Positions 8,416 to 17,131 of a DNA stretch of 37,068 nt are shown piece by piece. The position numbers were made by a program, and so were the translations under genes. The notes under the pieces are model-generated. The model did no database searches, was not told the DNA's origin, and saw only the letters and a program-made list of their open reading frames with translations. Source of the stretch: DATJFH01 sp035495815 (GTDB lineage: Bacteria; Acidobacteriota; Terriglobia; Bryobacterales; Bryobacteraceae); assembly GCA_035495815.1 (NCBI GenBank), contig DATJFH010000129.1:1-37068 (forward strand), read 5' to 3'. Every line of letters starts with the position of its first letter. The first letter of the stretch is position 1.

Positions 8416-11400
8416 TTGTTGCCCGCTCGGATGACACAAACTCAGTTCTGCCTTCTGACCTTGATCGTCACCACACCGGCGGCCTGGTGCGCCGACTTCG
8501 TCAAAGACGTTCAGCCGATTCTAGAGACCTCCTGTTACGCCTGTCACGGCTCCAAACTGCAAATGGGCGGACTGCGGCTGGACTCGAAAAAAGCCGCGCT
8601 TGCCGGCGGCCAATCGGGCGCCAGCATCGAACCGGGGAAGGCTGCCGACAGTCTGTTGTACAAGCGCATCGCCGGAATCGGCGGGCAGGCCCGCATGCCG
8701 ATGGGCGGCAAGCCGCTCGAACCGGCGCAACTGGCCGCGATCCGCTCCTGGATCGATCAGGGCGCCGTCTGGCCCGAATCCTCCGCCAACGCAGGCGAGA
8801 AGAAACACTGGGCGTATATCCCGCCGAAGCGGCCCCCCCTGCCAAAAGTGACTCGCGCCGGCTGGACTGCTAACCCGATCGACCGGTTCATTCTGGCGCG
8901 CCTCGAGAAAGAAGGCCTGGCTCCTTCGCCGGAGGCTGATCGCATCACGCTGCTGCGCCGCTTGAGCCTGGATCTGATCGGCCTGCCGCCCACGCCGGCC
9001 GAAATCGACGCGTTCTTAAAGGATACGAGCGGCAATGCGTACGAGAAGCAGGTGGACCGTCTGCTGGCCTCGCCTCATTACGGGGAACGTTGGGCGCGCC
9101 TGTGGCTCGATGCCGCCCGCTACGCCGATTCCAACGGGTTCGAGAAAGACAAGCCGCGCCAGGTGTGGTTCTATCGCGACTGGGTAATTCGCGCCTTCAA
9201 TCGCGATTTGCCCTACAACGAATTTGTGATCGACCAGATCGCCGGCGACCTGCTGCCGAACGCCGGGCAGGACGAGCTGGTCGCCACCGGATTTCTTCGC
9301 AACTCGATGACCAACGAGGAGGGCGGCGTCGATCCCGAGCAGTTCCGCATGGAAGCCATGTTCGACCGCATGGACGCGATCGGCAAATCCGTGCTGGGCG
9401 TCACCATCCAATGTGCGCAGTGCCATGACCACAAGTTCGATCCGCTGACGCAGGAGGAATACTACCGGCTGTTCGCCTTCATCAACAACACCCACGAAGC
9501 AAACGTCGCCGTGTACACGCCGGAGGAGCAGAAGAAGCGCTCCGCGATTTTTGCCCAGATCCGGGAGATCGAAAACGGGCTGCAGCGCAGCCGCCCGGAC
9601 TGGCGTGAGCGGATGGCGCAGTGGGAAGACGGCATGCGGTCGAACCAGCCGGAGTGGATCGTGCTGCGGCCGGAAATCGACGATATCTCGACCGGCGGCC
9701 AGAAGTACATGCCACAGCCGGACGGCTCCCTGCTGGCCGGAGGCTACGCGCCCACCAGTCTGCGCTTCAAGATGAGCGTCAAAACGGACGTGAAGAACAT
9801 CACGGGCTTCCGCCTGGAGTTGATGACCGATCCGAATTTGCCGCTGGGTGGTCCGGGCCGCTCCGGCCGAGGGACCTGCTATCTGACCGAGTTCGAAGTC
9901 GAGGCCTCGCAGGCCGGCTCCGGCGAGAAGCCGGCGAAGATCAAATTCGCCAGGGCGACCGCGGACATTGCGCTGCCGTCCACTCCGATGCCGGGAGATG
10001 CGAAGAAGCGCGTCGCGGGGCCGATCGAATACGCCATCGACGGCAAAGATACCACCGCCTGGAGCATCGACGCCGGCCCTGGTCTCCGCAACCAGCCGCG
10101 CAAGGCGGTGTTCGAGACTGCCGAGCCAATCCCGAACCCGAATGGAACCACTCTCGACATCTATTTGAGCCAGAAGCATGGCAGCAGCCTGAGTTCGGAT
10201 ATTGCGGATAGCGAGAACCTGGGCCGATTCCGGGTCTCGCTCACCACCAGGCCGGGGGTTGTCGCCGATCCGCTGCCGAAGGAAGTTCGCGACATCCTGG
10301 AGACGCCGCGGAAGAATCGCACACCGATGCAGGAGCAGACCGCGTTCGCGTTCTGGCGCACCACTGTCCCCGAGTGGAGCGAGGCGAACGGGAAAATCGC
10401 CGAACTCTGGAGGCAACATCCGGAGGGATCGTCGCAACTGGCGCTCGAGCCGCGGGAGCAGAAGCGCGAAACCCACATGCTCGACCGCGGAGATTTCCTG
10501 AAACCGGCCCGCGTGGTGGAGCCGGGCGTGCCGTCCTTCCTGAACCCGCTGCCGGCGAACGCGCCGCCAACACGCCTGACGTTCGCGCGCTGGCTGGTCG
10601 ACCGCAGTTCTCCCACTACCGCCCGCGCCATGGTCAACCGGATGTGGCAGGCTTACTTCGGCGCCGGCCTGGTGACCACCACCGAAAATCTGGGCAAGCA
10701 GAGCGAACCACCCACTCATCCGGAGCTGCTCGACTGGCTGGCAGTGGAGCTGATGGACCGCAACTGGAGCCTCAAAGCGATACACCGGACGATCGTCACC
10801 TCCGCGACCTACCGGCAGTCCTCGCGCGTCAGCAAGGAGCTGTATTCGCGCGATCCCTACAACGCGCTGCTCGCCCGCGGACCCCGCTTCCGGGTGGACG
10901 CCGAGATCGTGCGCGACATCGCACTGGCGGCCAGCGGGCTGCTCAACGAAAAGGTCGGCGGGCCGAGCGTGTTTCCGCCCGCGCCGGAATTTCTGTTCAA
11001 GCCGCCGGCCAGTTACGGTCCAAAGTCGTGGACCGAGTCCACCGGACCGGACCGCTATCGCCGCGCATTGTATACGTTCCGCTATCGCTCCGTGCCCTAC
11101 CCCATGCTGCAAACGTTCGATGCCCCGAATGGGGACATATCGTGCGTGCGGCGGCCGCGGTCCAATACTCCGCTGCAGGCTTTGACTACCCTCAACGAGC
11201 CGCTCTTCATCGAGTCGGCGCGAGCGCTGGCGATACGGACGCTGGCCGAAGGCGGACGGACCGACCAGGAACGCCTGGCATACGCCGTGAGCCGTTGCCT
11301 ATCACGGAAGCCCACGGAAACAGAATCGCAAAAGCTGCTGGCCCTGTTGAATAAGGAGACCCGGCGCTTCGCCGGCGGCGGGTTGAATCCGTGGGAGCTT

Positions 11401-11523
11401 GCGGCTTCCGATCCCGCGCATCCGCCGACCCTGCCGAACGGCGCGACGCCCGCGCAGGCTGCCGCCTGGACGGCCGTCTCCAGGGTACTCCTCAATCTGG
11501 ACGAGACGATTACGAAGGAATAA
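8416..11523 (+). CDS. PSCyt1/DUF1549/DUF1553 (PSD1) secreted cytochrome-like protein
   Basis: A 1035-residue exported protein of the Planctomycete-cytochrome family. A signal peptide ends near AWCA (residue 26). A c-type haem motif C40-x-x-C43-H44 (SCYACHGS) lies in the PSCyt1 domain. The DUF1549 (PSCyt2) region spans about 150-360 and ends with a second CxxCH (C333, C336, H337, in QCAQCHDHKFDPLT). A central beta-rich stretch (about 415-620) resembles a carbohydrate-binding or discoidin-like insert, and DUF1553 (PSD1) covers about 715-1000. The start is uncertain: TTG 8416 or TTG 8419 sit behind GGAGAAGGA (8406-8414), while ATG 8431 lacks a well-spaced site and would remove the arginine before the signal sequence. 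The stop is 3 bases from the DUF1501 gene. Families of this kind are linked to polysaccharide or sulfated-glycan use only by context; the true reaction is unknown. Confidence 0.9.
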   Translation: MLPARMTQTQFCLLTLIVTTPAAWCADFVKDVQPILETSCYACHGSKLQMGGLRLDSKKAALAGGQSGASIEPGKAADSLLYKRIAGIGGQARMPMGGKPLEPAQLAAIRSWIDQGAVWPESSANAGEKKHWAYIPPKRPPLPKVTRAGWTANPIDRFILARLEKEGLAPSPEADRITLLRRLSLDLIGLPPTPAEIDAFLKDTSGNAYEKQVDRLLASPHYGERWARLWLDAARYADSNGFEKDKPRQVWFYRDWVIRAFNRDLPYNEFVIDQIAGDLLPNAGQDELVATGFLRNSMTNEEGGVDPEQFRMEAMFDRMDAIGKSVLGVTIQCAQCHDHKFDPLTQEEYYRLFAFINNTHEANVAVYTPEEQKKRSAIFAQIREIENGLQRSRPDWRERMAQWEDGMRSNQPEWIVLRPEIDDISTGGQKYMPQPDGSLLAGGYAPTSLRFKMSVKTDVKNITGFRLELMTDPNLPLGGPGRSGRGTCYLTEFEVEASQAGSGEKPAKIKFARATADIALPSTPMPGDAKKRVAGPIEYAIDGKDTTAWSIDAGPGLRNQPRKAVFETAEPIPNPNGTTLDIYLSQKHGSSLSSDIADSENLGRFRVSLTTRPGVVADPLPKEVRDILETPRKNRTPMQEQTAFAFWRTTVPEWSEANGKIAELWRQHPEGSSQLALEPREQKRETHMLDRGDFLKPARVVEPGVPSFLNPLPANAPPTRLTFARWLVDRSSPTTARAMVNRMWQAYFGAGLVTTTENLGKQSEPPTHPELLDWLAVELMDRNWSLKAIHRTIVTSATYRQSSRVSKELYSRDPYNALLARGPRFRVDAEIVRDIALAASGLLNEKVGGPSVFPPAPEFLFKPPASYGPKSWTESTGPDRYRRALYTFRYRSVPYPMLQTFDAPNGDISCVRRPRSNTPLQALTTLNEPLFIESARALAIRTLAEGGRTDQERLAYAVSRCLSRKPTETESQKLLALLNKETRRFAGGGLNPWELAASDPAHPPTLPNGATPAQAAAWTAVSRVLLNLDETITKE

Positions 11524-11526
11524 ATC

Positions 11527-12939
11527 ATGAACTGCCAGGATCATTTGTACCGGAACCGGAATCCCAAGCAGGTCGCGCGCCGCTGGTTTCTGCAGCAGTG
11601 CGGCGTCGGGCTGGGTTCGATGGCGCTGAGCCAGCTGCTCGGCGCGTCGGAAAATCCGCTCGCGCCCAGGCAGCCGCACTTCGCTCCCAAAGCGAAGAAT
11701 GTGATATTCCTGTTCATGGCCGGCGCGCCCAGTCATCTGGAGATTTTCGACTACAAGCCGCAACTGGCGAAGTTCGACGGCACGCTGCCGCCGGCCGATC
11801 TGCTGAAAGGATACCGGGCAGCGTTCATCAATCCGAATTCCAAGCTCCTGGGCCCGAAGTTCAAGTTCGCAAAGTACGGGCAGAGCGGCGCGGAGTTGAG
11901 CGAGCTGGTTCCGCATCTCGCCAAGATCGTCGACGACGTGACCATCGTCAAATCCATGGTGACGGACGCATTCAATCACGCGCCGGGGCAGATTCTGATG
12001 AACACCGGCTCGCAGCAGTTCGGACGTCCCAGCATGGGAGCCTGGGTCACCTACGGCCTGGGCAGCGAATCGAAGGACCTGCCGGCGTTCGTAGTCACCA
12101 GTTCCGGGAAGAAGGGGCCGAGCGGCGGAGATTCCTGCTGGGGCAGCGGCTTTCTCCCCACGGTCTACCAGGGGGTCCAGTTCCGCGGCACGGGGGATCC
12201 GGTTTTATATCTGTCGAATCCTCAAGGCGTGGACGAAGAGCTGCAGCGCGATTCTCTGGACGCGATCCGCAGCCTCAATCAGGAGCGGCTCGAAGCCACC
12301 GGCGACCCGGAGATCGCCACCCGCATCAACTCCTTCGAAATGGCGTTCCGGATGCAGAGCAGCGCGCCGGAGCTGATGGATCTGTCGAAAGAGCCGAAAC
12401 ACATTCTCGAAATGTACGGAGCGGAGCCCGGCAAGCCGTCCTTCGCCAACAATTGTCTGCTGGCGCGCAGGCTGGTCGAGCGCGGGGTCCGGTTCGTGCA
12501 GCTGTTCCACGAGTCGTGGGACCAGCACAGCGCGCTGGTCAAGGACATCACCATCAATTGCAAGGACACCGACCAGCCTTGCGCCGCGCTGGTGCAGGAT
12601 CTGAAACAGCGCGGTTTGCTCAACGACACGCTGGTGTTGTGGGGCGGCGAGTTCGGCCGCACTCCGATGGTGCAAGGCGGCAGCGACGGCCGCGATCATC
12701 ATCCCAACGCGTTCACCATGTGGATGGCGGGCGGCGGCACGAAGCCGGGAGTCGTGCTCGGAGAAAGCGACGAGCTTGGCTTCAACGTGGTGAAGGACAA
12801 GGTTCACGTGCACGATCTCCACGCAACCATCCTGCACTTGCTCGGCTTTGACCACACCAAGCTGACGTATCGTTTCCAGGGGCGCGATTTCAGGCTGACG
12901 GACGTTCACGGGAACGTCGTCAAGCAGTTGCTGGCTTGA
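11527..12939 (+). CDS. DUF1501 family protein (sulfatase-like fold), Tat-exported
   Basis: A 470-residue protein. The N-terminus has a twin-arginine signal (ARRWFLQQCGVGLGSMA), so it should be exported folded. The DUF1501 body follows: NVIFLFMAGAPSHLEIFD, a conserved HESWDQHS, GGEFGRTP, and DGRDHHPNAFTMWMAGGG. These His/Asp-rich motifs resemble the metal-binding frame of the alkaline phosphatase/sulfatase superfamily, but no formylglycine signature (CxPxR) is present. The ATG is 3 bases after the upstream PSCyt/DUF1553 stop, so the two form one operon. This pairing recurs in Planctomycetes, Verrucomicrobia and Acidobacteria. A joint periplasmic redox/hydrolase role is inferred; no substrate is established. 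Confidence 0.9.
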   Translation: MNCQDHLYRNRNPKQVARRWFLQQCGVGLGSMALSQLLGASENPLAPRQPHFAPKAKNVIFLFMAGAPSHLEIFDYKPQLAKFDGTLPPADLLKGYRAAFINPNSKLLGPKFKFAKYGQSGAELSELVPHLAKIVDDVTIVKSMVTDAFNHAPGQILMNTGSQQFGRPSMGAWVTYGLGSESKDLPAFVVTSSGKKGPSGGDSCWGSGFLPTVYQGVQFRGTGDPVLYLSNPQGVDEELQRDSLDAIRSLNQERLEATGDPEIATRINSFEMAFRMQSSAPELMDLSKEPKHILEMYGAEPGKPSFANNCLLARRLVERGVRFVQLFHESWDQHSALVKDITINCKDTDQPCAALVQDLKQRGLLNDTLVLWGGEFGRTPMVQGGSDGRDHHPNAFTMWMAGGGTKPGVVLGESDELGFNVVKDKVHVHDLHATILHLLGFDHTKLTYRFQGRDFRLTDVHGNVVKQLLA

Positions 12940-12944
12940 TGGAA

Positions 12945-12965
12945 GCCGGAGTACGGTTCTCCGGC
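12945..12965 (+). terminator. Hairpin after the DUF1501 gene (possible terminator)
   Basis: GCCGGAG (12945-12951) pairs perfectly with CTCCGGC (12959-12965) around a 7-base loop, 5 bases after the stop. It lies between convergent genes and so could serve both strands. There is no T-tract, so intrinsic termination is not certain. Confidence 0.4.
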
Positions 12966-13034
12966 GTAGGGAAGGATGTTTCCTGCAGGGGAAGCGCTAG
13001 GGCTGCCGGAACCGACGGAGCCGGCTCCCTTCCA

Positions 13035-14042
13035 CTACCGGTCGCGTTCGGAGACCAAGCGCTCTGCCATGGCGATTTGGGCAGCCGTTCCTCGCAGCGT
13101 CATCGCCCTAGGCGCGTTGTAGGTAAATATCCGTCTGACTTGGGTAGTCGAACGCACCTCGGCCGCAATTTGTTGTAGACGCTGCGGACTCTCGGCGAAC
13201 GGCAGGAAGAAAACTCGCACGACATCGTCGGCCGTCCCGGAGGGGCGGTATTCGTGCGGCGCCGAAGTCCGGCCAGCCTGATCAGCCGGCTGGTCCAACT
13301 GACCAAGGAGCCATTCGGCCAGCGCAAGCTGAGCGGATGTTCCCCGTACGATCAGCGCTGCCGGATCGCTGCGGGTAAAGAGCCTCCCGATGTCCCCGAT
13401 CGCGCGCACGTCCGTGGCAATCTCCTCCAGGCCTTGCGGCGTCCCGGTGTGGGCCGGGTAGAAAACACGCACGACATCATCGGCAGCGCCGCCCGCGTGG
13501 TATTCACCGGAGGCGGCGCTGCGGTTCGCTCGATCAACGGGCTGGTCCAGTTGGTTTACCAGCCACTCGGCCAGCGCGATCCGGGCGGCGTCGCCGCGGA
13601 CGGTCATCACGCTCGGCGCGTTGTAGGTGAAAAGCCGGCGGATATCGGCTATGCTCCGGACGATGGTGGCTACCTCCTGAAGCGCCCGGGGAGTCGGAGC
13701 GTGAGCCAGGCGGAACACCCGCACGATGTCCTCGCTCGACAGGCGGTACTGCCGGGCGGCGGCATTCTCTTGATCTTGCCGTGACGGGCCTGAGCTGTTC
13801 CACTGACCGAGGAGCCACTCGGCGGCGGCAATCTGGGCCGCGGTTCCGTGCAGCGTGAGGCTCTTTTGCGCGGAGTCCACGGAAACTTGCGGAATTTCCG
13901 TGATTCCGCGGAGATTCGTCGCGATTTCCTGAAGCTGCTGCTCGGTCTCGACCGGAGTCAGGTGGACCACCCGCTCCAATTGTTGTGCTAACACGGCGGA
14001 AGCGCACAGGCCGGCGAGCATCGGGAGGGTTTTGGTCGGCAT
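13035..14042 (-). CDS. Secreted protein of four tandem secretin-N-like repeats
   Basis: A 335-residue protein with a signal peptide (residues 1-19, cut near VLA/QQ) followed by four repeats of about 60 residues: 24-81, 106-167, 190-251 and 274-333. The last three recur about every 84 residues. Each repeat reads like the periplasmic N1-type domain of secretins: D-x-VRVF at the start, a helix with xxLQxIAxxVR, then I/V-xRLFT, a strand such as MTVRG or LIVRGT, and a helix AxIAxAEWLLxQLD. No secretin beta-barrel or pilotin-binding region follows. The linkers are Ala/Arg/Asp-rich. ATG 14042 is chosen over an in-frame GTG at 14051 because GAGG lies 8 bases before it. It is divergent from the propeller-PHP gene. 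Function unknown; a periplasmic scaffold or partner of a secretin is an inference. Confidence 0.8.
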   Translation of the reverse strand: MPTKTLPMLAGLCASAVLAQQLERVVHLTPVETEQQLQEIATNLRGITEIPQVSVDSAQKSLTLHGTAAQIAAAEWLLGQWNSSGPSRQDQENAAARQYRLSSEDIVRVFRLAHAPTPRALQEVATIVRSIADIRRLFTYNAPSVMTVRGDAARIALAEWLVNQLDQPVDRANRSAASGEYHAGGAADDVVRVFYPAHTGTPQGLEEIATDVRAIGDIGRLFTRSDPAALIVRGTSAQLALAEWLLGQLDQPADQAGRTSAPHEYRPSGTADDVVRVFFLPFAESPQRLQQIAAEVRSTTQVRRIFTYNAPRAMTLRGTAAQIAMAERLVSERDR

Positions 14043-14149
14043 CGCATACACCTCGTAGGCTAAAGACGCAGGAGGCGGGCTTAACGTGCAGAATCAAAAT
14101 TCCCGGTTTTGCCTGGTCCGTCTTATGATTGTACTTCGCGAGCGATGAA

Positions 14150-16969
14150 ATGAAGAGATTACTGACTGTAACGCTGGCCACTGGCGCCGCTGTTCTGATC
14201 GGCTGGAACTGGATTCAGTCCGCTCCGCTGCAGACCGGCGCGGCGCCCGCGGCCGGCCTCACCAGTTTTCGCATTATTTTCGGCGCGCGCCAGGAGCGTA
14301 GCGCCGATTACTCGGGCGGCATCTCCCTGACCGGCGGCCGCCTCGTGCGTGTGGCGCCGTGGAGATTCTTCGGCGGAGACGCAGTGCAGCCGCCGGACAA
14401 ATGGAAGCTCACCATCAAGCGCACGCAACTCGAGAGCCAGCCCGACCAGCCGCGGCCGCTTTCCACGCCGGGGATGATTCCCCAGCTTTCGCCGGCCGGC
14501 GTGACCGTAACCGTGGACGCTCCAGCGGCCGGCTCCGCCCACCTGACAACCGCGCAGGGCGCGTTTGATTTCAAGATGTCCGACCTGGCAAGCGGACGCG
14601 GCCTGTCCTTTCTCGACGGTGACGTGCTCGTCTACCGCGCGCCCACCCCGCAGGAGATTTCGCGAGCCGCTGACGGCCAGAACGATTATCCTTCCATCGC
14701 CGTCACGAAGAGCGGGACCGTGTGGGTCGCCTGGCAGAGTTACAGCAAGCTTGGCGATCACGTGTTCGCGCGGCATTCGACGCCGGCCGGCTGGTCCGAG
14801 CCTTTCCGCCTGACCGACGGCAAGGGCGATGTATTCCATACCGCGGTGGCGGAGGACGGACAGGGGCGCGTATGGGTGGTGTGGTCGGAGCGTTCGGGGG
14901 AAGACTGGGACCTCTATGGGCGGAGTTATGACGGACGGCAGTGGACCGCGCGGCGGAAGGTGACCTCCGGCGATCGACCCAACATCTTTCACAGGCTCGT
15001 GGCGGACTCTACCGGCGGGCTGCACCTGGTCTGGACGGCACACCGAAACGGCCAGTCGCTCGTCCTGTGGAGCAAACAGCAGGGCGATGGGTTCGCGAGC
15101 CCGGTCGACGTCAGCGGGGACAGCGCCTGGGCGCCGGACGCAGCCGCCGATTCCCAGGGAAATCTCTTCGTGGCGTGGGACAGCTACCGGACGGGCAACT
15201 ATGACATCTTTCTGCGACGCATCGGCCGCGACGGATCGCTCGGTCCGGCGCAGCAGGTGACCAGGTCGCCGCGTTTTCAGGCGCATGTTTCGGTGACCGT
15301 GGACAAGCGCGACCGGCCTTGGATCGCGTGGGATGAATCGGGATCGAACTGGGGCAAGGACTGGTCGCACGAAGACCAGTGGCGCTCGACGGTGCTGTAC
15401 TCGGATCGCCGCCTGAGGATCGCGACGCTGGAGAACGGGGCCTGGAAGCAGCCCGCGGGAGACCTAATGGCGGCCGTACCGAAGCAATACAACCGCTACG
15501 TGGAGAATCCGCGGATCACGTCGGACGCGGCGGGACGGATCTGGGTCGCGTTCCAGGTGCGGACATCGTCGGGTATGAACCGGACGGACTTCTGGGCGAG
15601 CAACGGACGTTGGGAGCATTTTGTCACTGGCTATGACGGCAGCCGCTGGATTCCCGCGATTCCCGTGCCCAATACCAGCTCACGACCCGATGGCATGTTC
15701 CAGATCGTACGCGCGGGCGAAGGGATCTGGAGCGCGTGGGTGAACGACAATCGCGGATTCGGCGCGGCCGGGGGGTTTGGCGCCAATCCCGGCTCGAAGT
15801 ACGAAATCGACGCAGCATCCTTCAGTCTCCCCGCTCCAGGCGCCGAAGCGGCGCTCGAGGCGTTTGCCGAGACACCCGGCAGCGCCGCCGGCATCCACGA
15901 AAAGGAGAAGGAAGATGTAGCCCGCATCCGCGGCTATCGCTCCACGGTAGGCGGGACCCAGCTGCGTATCCTGCGCGGCGATTTTCACCGTCACACCGAA
16001 ATCTCGGGCGACGGCGCCGGCGACGGGTCGGTGGAGGATTACTTCCGCTATATGCTCGACGCAGCCGCCATGGACACCGGCGTCATCACCGACCACAACG
16101 CCGGCGGGGACGACGAGTATACCTGGTGGCGCACCGAAAAAGCGCACGACCTGTTTCACATCCGCGGCCGCTACACGCCGCTGTTCGGGTACGAGCGCAG
16201 CGTCAGCTATCCGAACGGGCACCGCAACGTGGTGTTCGCCCAGCGCGGCGTGCGCACCCTGCCGATCGGGCGTGACGAGAACCAGGGCCAGGTCAACAGC
16301 GGTCCCATCCTGTATCCGTACCTGAAGCAGAACAGGGGCATCGCCATGCTGCATTCGCTGGCCACGGGACAGGGCAGCGATTATCGCGACAACGATCCCA
16401 CCGTGGAGCCGCTGGTCGAGCTTTACCAGGGCTATCATGCCGCGTATGAATACCCGGGCTCGCCGCGGGCCGAAACCGACGAGTATCAGGTTTCGGTTCA
16501 CGGCGGATACCGTCCGCTCGGTTTTTTCTGGAATGCCCTGAAGAAGGGGTACAAGCTTGGCGTGCAGGCCAGCTCGGATCACATCGCCACGCACAACTCC
16601 TACACCCTGATCTACTCGCCTTCAGTGGCGCGGGAGGCGATTGTCGAGAGCATGCGGAAGAGGCACGCCTATGGCGCCACCGACAACATCATTCTGGATT
16701 TTCGCTGCGGCGAACATATGATGGGCGATTCGTTCACGGCGCCGGGTTCGCCGCGCTTCCAGGTGAAGGTGATCGGCACGGCGCCGATCGCCAAAGTGGA
16801 GATCATCAAGGACGGCAAGTTCGTGTTCGACACACAGCCGGCGGGGAGCACAGCCGATTTCAGTTACGTGGACGCGAATCCGGGCGCTGGCGAAAGCTGG
16901 TATTACGTGCGGGTGATCCAGACGGATCGGAACCTGGCGTGGTCGAGTCCGATGTGGATCAAGCATTGA
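14150..16969 (+). CDS. Secreted beta-propeller plus PHP-like metal hydrolase (paralog 1)
   Basis: A 939-residue protein. MKRLLTVTLATGAAVLIGW is a signal peptide or anchor. Residues about 35-165 are a beta-rich N-terminal domain (SFRIIFGARQE). Residues about 175-560 contain repeated blades of the type DxxGxxWVAWxS, as in sialidase/BNR-like propellers. The C-terminal region has PHP/DUF3604-like metal-binding motifs: H613 and H615 in RGDFHRHTEIS, D648/H649 in ITDHN, a glutamate in FGYERS and D810/H811 in SSDH, followed by a beta-sandwich tail. ATG 14150 is used; the in-frame TTG at 14129 would only add seven polar residues before the signal. A paralog lies at 33664-36714. Hydrolysis of an extracellular phosphoester or glycan is a guess from the folds; the substrate is unknown. 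Confidence 0.82.
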   Translation: MKRLLTVTLATGAAVLIGWNWIQSAPLQTGAAPAAGLTSFRIIFGARQERSADYSGGISLTGGRLVRVAPWRFFGGDAVQPPDKWKLTIKRTQLESQPDQPRPLSTPGMIPQLSPAGVTVTVDAPAAGSAHLTTAQGAFDFKMSDLASGRGLSFLDGDVLVYRAPTPQEISRAADGQNDYPSIAVTKSGTVWVAWQSYSKLGDHVFARHSTPAGWSEPFRLTDGKGDVFHTAVAEDGQGRVWVVWSERSGEDWDLYGRSYDGRQWTARRKVTSGDRPNIFHRLVADSTGGLHLVWTAHRNGQSLVLWSKQQGDGFASPVDVSGDSAWAPDAAADSQGNLFVAWDSYRTGNYDIFLRRIGRDGSLGPAQQVTRSPRFQAHVSVTVDKRDRPWIAWDESGSNWGKDWSHEDQWRSTVLYSDRRLRIATLENGAWKQPAGDLMAAVPKQYNRYVENPRITSDAAGRIWVAFQVRTSSGMNRTDFWASNGRWEHFVTGYDGSRWIPAIPVPNTSSRPDGMFQIVRAGEGIWSAWVNDNRGFGAAGGFGANPGSKYEIDAASFSLPAPGAEAALEAFAETPGSAAGIHEKEKEDVARIRGYRSTVGGTQLRILRGDFHRHTEISGDGAGDGSVEDYFRYMLDAAAMDTGVITDHNAGGDDEYTWWRTEKAHDLFHIRGRYTPLFGYERSVSYPNGHRNVVFAQRGVRTLPIGRDENQGQVNSGPILYPYLKQNRGIAMLHSLATGQGSDYRDNDPTVEPLVELYQGYHAAYEYPGSPRAETDEYQVSVHGGYRPLGFFWNALKKGYKLGVQASSDHIATHNSYTLIYSPSVAREAIVESMRKRHAYGATDNIILDFRCGEHMMGDSFTAPGSPRFQVKVIGTAPIAKVEIIKDGKFVFDTQPAGSTADFSYVDANPGAGESWYYVRVIQTDRNLAWSSPMWIKH

Positions 16970-17012
16970 GCCGGTAAAGCCTGCCGCCGTCATTCGATAG
17001 AGTGGTGACAGC

Positions 17013-17055
17013 GCGGTCCGTGTGTCGAGACATGAGGAGAAGCTATCCGGACCGC
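17013..17055. terminator. Inverted repeat between convergent genes
   Basis: GCGGTCCG (17013-17020) is perfectly complementary to CGGACCGC (17048-17055) with 27 bases between, in the 162-base gap where the propeller-PHP gene and fabI converge. It may stop transcription from both sides, but has no T-tract and a long loop. The rest of the gap shows nothing recognisable. Confidence 0.3.
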
Positions 17056-17131
17056 TGGCTACCCCCACTCGCTTTTCCCGGTGCTGAGGGCGGCGCTCGA
17101 ACACCGCGAAGCCGCCGGGCAGAGCTGCATG

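Noticed and set aside
9016..11112. Antisense frame of about 700 codons inside the DUF1553 gene
   Set aside because: It is a mirror of a clear coding gene with conserved motifs; no plausible domains are seen.
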